From assembly GCA_002364215.1 (NCBI GenBank), contig DEXQ01000018.1:313920-377919 (forward strand): DNA of 64,000 nucleotides. The letters are read 5' to 3'. A program made the translations under genes and the position numbers. This document shows positions 60,555-64,000 of this stretch, one piece after another. The DNA comes from Aequorivita sp. UBA3180. GTDB lineage: Bacteria > Bacteroidota > Bacteroidia > Flavobacteriales > Flavobacteriaceae. Positions within the stretch are counted from its first letter, which is position 1. Each line of letters begins with the position of its first letter. The notes beneath the pieces were generated by a model. The model was not told the DNA's origin. It did no database searches and was given only the letters and a program-made list of their open reading frames with translations.

Positions 60555-60995
60555 TTATACGAGTGTAAAATAGTTGTACGCTAACTCTATGGTTTCAATC
60601 GTTACTTTGCTTTGTTCGGCATTTAGTTCCGCAACATCCCATTTTATAGGGTAGGCATGAACTACATTCCAGGTTACCAAGGGTTCGTGGTTTTCGTTCA
60701 GCAGTTTCACGGTTAGATCCACAGGCGCGAAGTCAAAACTTTCAATAGCGTCGCGACACCATTTTATGAGCTGTGAGTCGGTTACCATACCACGTTTTAA
60801 AACAAGGTTTGGAAATTTGGATCGTACCGGAAACTTATGTTTGAACCTGTTTTCGCCTCCTTCGGCAAATTCTTCGGTTTCAATATCTACGGAAAGCCCT
60901 GAAACAGATTGGAACTGAACGTCTTTATCCTGTGAGGAAATTCCGTTAAATTCCACCTTAAAATGGAAGCTTACGGGAGGGTACGGATTATTCAT
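60555..60995 (-). CDS. Inner tube protein 2 (gp19/Hcp-like)
   Basis: 146 residues. The order of blocks is that of CIS tube proteins: PPVSFHFKVEFNGISSQDKD, VSGLSVDIETEEFAEGGEN, LVLKRGMVTDSQLIKWCRDA and AYPIKWDVAELNAEQSKVTI. Hexamers stack to form the inner tube. Its start overlaps the stop of tube 1 by one base. It is divergent enough from tube 1 to play a separate part, for example the first or last rings. Confidence 0.93.
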   Translation of the reverse strand: MNNPYPPVSFHFKVEFNGISSQDKDVQFQSVSGLSVDIETEEFAEGGENRFKHKFPVRSKFPNLVLKRGMVTDSQLIKWCRDAIESFDFAPVDLTVKLLNENHEPLVTWNVVHAYPIKWDVAELNAEQSKVTIETIELAYNYFTLV

Positions 60996-61432
60996 TAATC
61001 ACCGTTTTGAATGGTTAAACCTTCGTGGGCAATTTCCAAAGTTTCAATAGCAGTTTCGTTGCCGTCGCCTTTCAGATCGGTTGACTGCACCTTAATGGGA
61101 AAGGCATTTTTAACTTTCCATACTATTACGGGTGCGTGTTCCTCGTTCAACAATGAAATGGTAATGTCGCGACGCTCAATTTTATTAAGGCTTACGGTAT
61201 TCCACCATTGATAGAATTCGTTATCGTTAGCAAACGAACCACGCTTCAATGTGATATTGCTGTATTTTTGCATCCCCGGCATTTTTATTTTGCTGTATTC
61301 CGGGCTGGCACCGTGGCGGTACTCGATCATTTCGGTTTCAACGTCCAGTCCGCTGACTTCGGTAAAACCTATGTTTGTTCCTCCCCAGTCTACTGAGAAA
61401 TGAAACTTTACTAATGGATATGTATTTGCCAT
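60995..61432 (-). CDS. Inner tube protein 1 (major tube, gp19/Hcp-like)
   Basis: 145 residues with the same blocks as tube 2 (PLVKFHFSVDWGGTNIGFTE; VSGLDVETEMIEYRHGASPE; ITLKRGSFANDNEFYQWWNT; NAFPIKVQSTDLKGDGNETA). It is the likely main tube subunit because it directly follows the sheath gene. The preceding 94-base spacer is non-coding. Confidence 0.93.
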   Translation of the reverse strand: MANTYPLVKFHFSVDWGGTNIGFTEVSGLDVETEMIEYRHGASPEYSKIKMPGMQKYSNITLKRGSFANDNEFYQWWNTVSLNKIERRDITISLLNEEHAPVIVWKVKNAFPIKVQSTDLKGDGNETAIETLEIAHEGLTIQNGD

Positions 61433-61526
61433 TTTGCTATGTGTTAAATGTTAATGGTTAAATGTTAAGTGTTTTGTGTTCCGTTTGAAATAACTGCTCA
61501 CTGCTACTGAAAACTGCCAACTAAGA
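61433..61526. repeat. Non-coding spacer with short repeats between sheath and tube genes
   Basis: The spacer holds a tandem GTTAAATGTTA-type repeat (about 61442-61469) and CTACTGAAAACTGCC (61504-61518), whose reverse complement, GGCAGTTTTCAGTAG, occurs exactly at 1756-1770. No gene, terminator or promoter is obvious. Confidence 0.6.
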
Positions 61527-62951
61527 CTACGCTTCCTGCATTTTGTGTGAGAATTTCAATACGATGAATTCTGCTGGACGAACTGCAGCCATTCCTATTT
61601 CGATATTCATAATTCCGTTCAAAATATCATCTGCGGTCATGGTCTCACCCAAGCCTACGCGAACGTAAAAGGCCTGCTCTGGTTTTGCCCCAGCTAAGGC
61701 ACCGGCGCGCCATTGAAGAATTAAGAAATTCTCTATCATCGCGCGTACTTTTACCCAAGTGTTTGCATCGTTCGGTTCAAAAACAAATTGTGCCGTAGCC
61801 TTTTCAACAGATTCTTCAACCATATTGAAAAAACGACGTACGGGTACGTACTTCCACTCATTGTCATTACCGGCAAGGGTGCGTGCACCCCAGACGAGAA
61901 TGCCTTTTCCAGTGAAGGATCGAAGTGCATTTATAGATTTTCCCGAGGTGTGAATGTTCAAATCCTGTTGTGCCTCGTGGGTTATTTTGATGGTTGGCTC
62001 TACAGCAGCACTTACAGATTCATTAGCGGGTGCTTTCCAAACACCGCGATTACTGTCTACGCGCGCAAAGATTCCAGCCATTGCGCTACTTGGCGGAAGC
62101 GTAACGTACTGTTTTTCCAGTTCCGTCTTTATTTTGTTATAGAGTATTAAGTTGAAATCGGTATCACCACTATCGGCGAGTTCACTTAATGCTTTAGTAT
62201 CATAAGCGCCTGCTGAAGTAATATTTGTTTCATCTGTTACATTATGCGCCAATGTAACGGCTGCATCATCATATGCGTAGCTATAAGCAGTACTTAGGAA
62301 AGGGTGATAGGCAGCCCCATATTTTAATAAATCAACACCATTGCCCAAGGAAGCTGTGTTGCGAATGTTATCACTATTATTTGCGAATGCATCAATAATA
62401 ACAAAACGATCTTTCAGTTTTTGTGATTGCATTAAAGCCCTATTAATAAGCGAATAGTAACTTGAGGCTGTGGAAACGGCCATAGCATCTGGAAATACAT
62501 ATAGTGTGGGTTCGTCAAATTTTTCCAGTTCGTCCAAACCTGCCGAAAGCAAAGGCTGATTTACAGTGCCGCTAGTATAATCACCCACGGAACAGATGTA
62601 GCAAGGCCCCCCGCCATTGTCAAAATACATGCGCATGGCATAATACATTACGTATGGACTGGTGGTTCCCAGCGCCACGCTAAACTTTTGGTCCAAAAGC
62701 TGAACCGGTGGCCCGCTGTTTATAGTATCGTTGATTGTTACTGTAATATTTGCCTCGTTTTGTGCCTTTCCAAAATAGGTTTCGTATTCCAGCAGCGAAA
62801 CAATACGTTTCGGTTTGTTGCGAACGGTAGTGTCACTAATTTGTGTGTAGCCAATAAAGGCCGGAATTGCTGTTTCCACTTGTGCCACTGATGGCGGAAA
62901 CTTCGATATTTCCTCCACATAGACCCCGGGTGTTTTGTACGTTGTTGCCAT
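61527..62951 (-). CDS. Tail sheath protein
   Basis: 474 residues. The N-terminus YKTPGVYVEEISKFPPSVAQ and VETAIPAFIGYT is the canonical sheath start; the C-terminus carries the sheath core (VRAMIENFLILQWRAGALAG; NIEIGMAAVRPAEFIVLKFS). It contracts to drive the tube. Only one sheath gene is visible (Afp has three paralogues), so the sheath is homopolymeric unless others lie beyond the window. It starts 8 bases after the 291-aa gene. Confidence 0.94.
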   Translation of the reverse strand: MATTYKTPGVYVEEISKFPPSVAQVETAIPAFIGYTQISDTTVRNKPKRIVSLLEYETYFGKAQNEANITVTINDTINSGPPVQLLDQKFSVALGTTSPYVMYYAMRMYFDNGGGPCYICSVGDYTSGTVNQPLLSAGLDELEKFDEPTLYVFPDAMAVSTASSYYSLINRALMQSQKLKDRFVIIDAFANNSDNIRNTASLGNGVDLLKYGAAYHPFLSTAYSYAYDDAAVTLAHNVTDETNITSAGAYDTKALSELADSGDTDFNLILYNKIKTELEKQYVTLPPSSAMAGIFARVDSNRGVWKAPANESVSAAVEPTIKITHEAQQDLNIHTSGKSINALRSFTGKGILVWGARTLAGNDNEWKYVPVRRFFNMVEESVEKATAQFVFEPNDANTWVKVRAMIENFLILQWRAGALAGAKPEQAFYVRVGLGETMTADDILNGIMNIEIGMAAVRPAEFIVLKFSHKMQEA

Positions 62952-62959
62952 AGTTTCTG

Positions 62960-63835
62960 TTATTGATTAATATATATTTCTGAAATGGTTTTAATTATAT
63001 TTCCACCGCCATCCTTTTCAAACAGAAGTCTCGAAGGAAATGCAGATGGACGTTCCTGGCCGCCAAAGCTGTAACCGATGATACCATTTTTTACTAACGG
63101 CAGTTCAGCAGGATCTGTGGAATGCAGCAGACTACTGTCTGTTGCATTGCGATAATTCCAAATAGTACTGCGGTTTTTTATTTGAAGTTTAAATGTTTTT
63201 GGATTTGCGGGAATGGTTCCGTTTACGTTTAAGATATTTCGGGAATTGCCATCAAACGGAACAGTCTCGTCTCCAGCCATTTCCAATGAAATGATTCCGA
63301 AGAGTCCAATCTTTTCTTTTTCGGAAAGATTTGTTCGTATTTCACCATAACTTGCTTGGTTTATTGTGAAATCTTCAATTGGCAGAGTAGTAGTTTCCAA
63401 ATCTAAATAGTTAAAGGAAATGCCCTCTGTAACAGGTTTTTTGTTCGAGAGATAGTAGGGAATAAGAGGTTTTGAATTCACAGTTGAATAATTTTCAAAG
63501 AGTGCATCGTTCACATAAATCAAAAAATCAAATACCGTAGTTTGCGAAAGGTTTACCATTGGTTTATATGTTCCCGAATTTGGAGCCGTTTCTTCTGCCC
63601 TTGAAAAAATGGTAAAGCCGTTTGAAGTTGTTTTAAAAACGAGCTTGTTTCCCTTAAAGAGTTCTTGGGTTTTTTCGGAAGGAATAATTTTACAGAAATC
63701 CTCAAAATTATAATTGACAAGCTGCGCTTCTTTCAATACCGGGCTACTGTCAAAAGCCACATTGCCATCATCCAAAAAATAATTATGGTATATGTTTACA
63801 CTGAACAGTTTGCGATATGTTGTAGTGAAGCTCAT
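62960..63835 (-). CDS. Unrecognised eCIS protein between cap and sheath genes
   Basis: 291 residues, no signal peptide, no membrane helix, mostly beta-strand-like (FSVNIYHNYFLDDGNVAF; TVFDFLIYVNDALFENYS; KTFKLQIKNRSTIWNYRN; GIIGYSFGGQERPSAFPSR). Its ATG overlaps the stop of the DUF4255 cap gene by one base and it ends 8 bases before the sheath gene, so it is surely part of the particle operon. It does not resemble sheath, tube or baseplate families. From its place, a cap adaptor or terminator-like part is the leading inference. Confidence 0.65.
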   Translation of the reverse strand: MSFTTTYRKLFSVNIYHNYFLDDGNVAFDSSPVLKEAQLVNYNFEDFCKIIPSEKTQELFKGNKLVFKTTSNGFTIFSRAEETAPNSGTYKPMVNLSQTTVFDFLIYVNDALFENYSTVNSKPLIPYYLSNKKPVTEGISFNYLDLETTTLPIEDFTINQASYGEIRTNLSEKEKIGLFGIISLEMAGDETVPFDGNSRNILNVNGTIPANPKTFKLQIKNRSTIWNYRNATDSSLLHSTDPAELPLVKNGIIGYSFGGQERPSAFPSRLLFEKDGGGNIIKTISEIYINQ

Positions 63836-64000
63836 TAAGTTATTTTGTTTAGAATTCCGGAAACTTCCGTGATAGGAGTGCCTTTTTCAAGAAGGGCGTC
63901 GCTTTCAATTTTTACTATGCTTATTTTGTAGAGTACGCTGGGCAGGGCTTTTCCGCCCAACGTGCCCCATATATAATTTAGTTGCTCAAAAGTTGGCGTG
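63835..64000 (-). CDS. DUF4255 family cap protein (Afp16/Pvc16-like), C-terminal part only
   Basis: The reverse strand, open from the window end to TAA at 63835, reads TPTFEQLNYIWGTLGGKALP then SVLYKISIVKIESDALLEKG. The L-x-Y-I-W-x-x-LGG-x-x-x-PSVLYK block is the end of DUF4255, the family of the Afp16-type cap that terminates the tube and sheath. The upstream part, and the promoter of the operon, lie beyond base 64000. Overlaps the next ATG by one base (TAATG). Confidence 0.85.
   Translation of the reverse strand, partial: TPTFEQLNYIWGTLGGKALPSVLYKISIVKIESDALLEKGTPITEVSGILNKIT

Noticed and set aside
38522..64000. Prophage or T6SS as an alternative to eCIS
   Set aside because: No capsid, portal, terminase or integrase gene, and no TssJLM-type membrane complex or ClpV; instead a LysM tube adaptor, DUF4255 cap, DUF5908, DUF4157 cargo and an eCIS-type AAA ATPase are present.
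1..64000. tRNA, rRNA, CRISPR arrays, insertion sequences
   Set aside because: I looked for cloverleaf-like spacers, regularly spaced repeats and transposase motifs and saw none; the short tandem repeats at 13010-13080 lack spacers and a cas gene.

Overview
The window looks like a chromosome segment of a marine-type Flavobacteriaceae (Bacteroidota). The evidence is a type IX secretion (T9SS) sorting domain on a secreted metalloprotease, lipoproteins with short Cys-terminated leaders, a TonB-dependent receptor with a carboxypeptidase-like N-terminal domain, a LETM1-related protein, A+T-rich spacers without Shine-Dalgarno motifs, and promoter-like TTG/TAnnTTTG elements. Genus is inference only. 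No rRNA, tRNA, CRISPR array or insertion sequence was seen, and no gene-free stretch exceeds 300 bases.

Layout. 1-9.8 kb holds housekeeping and regulatory genes: a broken-off lipoprotein, a CoA-type NUDIX hydrolase, a PlsC-like acyltransferase, an ECF sigma factor with a membrane partner, NDH-2, a membrane class III nucleotide cyclase, a DUF2975/XRE pair and a TonB-dependent receptor. 9.9-15 kb holds a TPR protein, then a LytS-type sensor kinase fused to a 2TM domain, three small 2TM paralogues (the middle one interrupted by an in-frame stop) and a LytTR response regulator, then a convergent LETM1-related gene. 15-23 kb holds a DUF4331 protein that seems split over two exported polypeptides, a TPR lipoprotein, a second ECF sigma/anti-sigma pair and a large M36 metalloprotease. 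23-38.5 kb holds an FMN reductase, pabB, SatD-family and DUF3307 genes behind a striking repeated operator, tilS with a TTG start, a sugar-phosphate cluster (pfkA, gapA, a BadF-type sugar kinase, pgi), a YifB/ComM ATPase, an M16 peptidase and a DUF2891 lipoprotein.

38.5-64 kb, all on the minus strand, is one near-continuous operon for an extracellular contractile injection system (eCIS; the Afp/PVC/AlgoCIS family). Read in the direction of transcription it encodes: a DUF4255 cap protein (cut by the window end), an unrecognised 291-aa protein, one sheath, two tubes, a 53-residue DUF5908 protein, a LysM tube/baseplate adaptor, a VgrG-like spike, a PAAR tip, a gp25-like protein, a baseplate J-like wedge, a second large wedge, an unrecognised 874-aa protein, an 81-aa protein, a tape-measure protein, a DUF4157-OmpA-OmpA-aspzincin metalloprotease, an unrecognised 302-aa all-beta-looking protein, a peptidoglycan-binding/CHAP amidase-like protein, a polytopic membrane patatin-like lipase, and the AAA+ ATPase.

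The structural genes form a complete particle. The five genes between tape measure and ATPase look like cargo or release functions: a double-zinc-site protease, a cell-wall hydrolase and a membrane lipase in one operon. The cargo slot and the orphan 874-aa and 291-aa proteins are the most likely places for undescribed biology.
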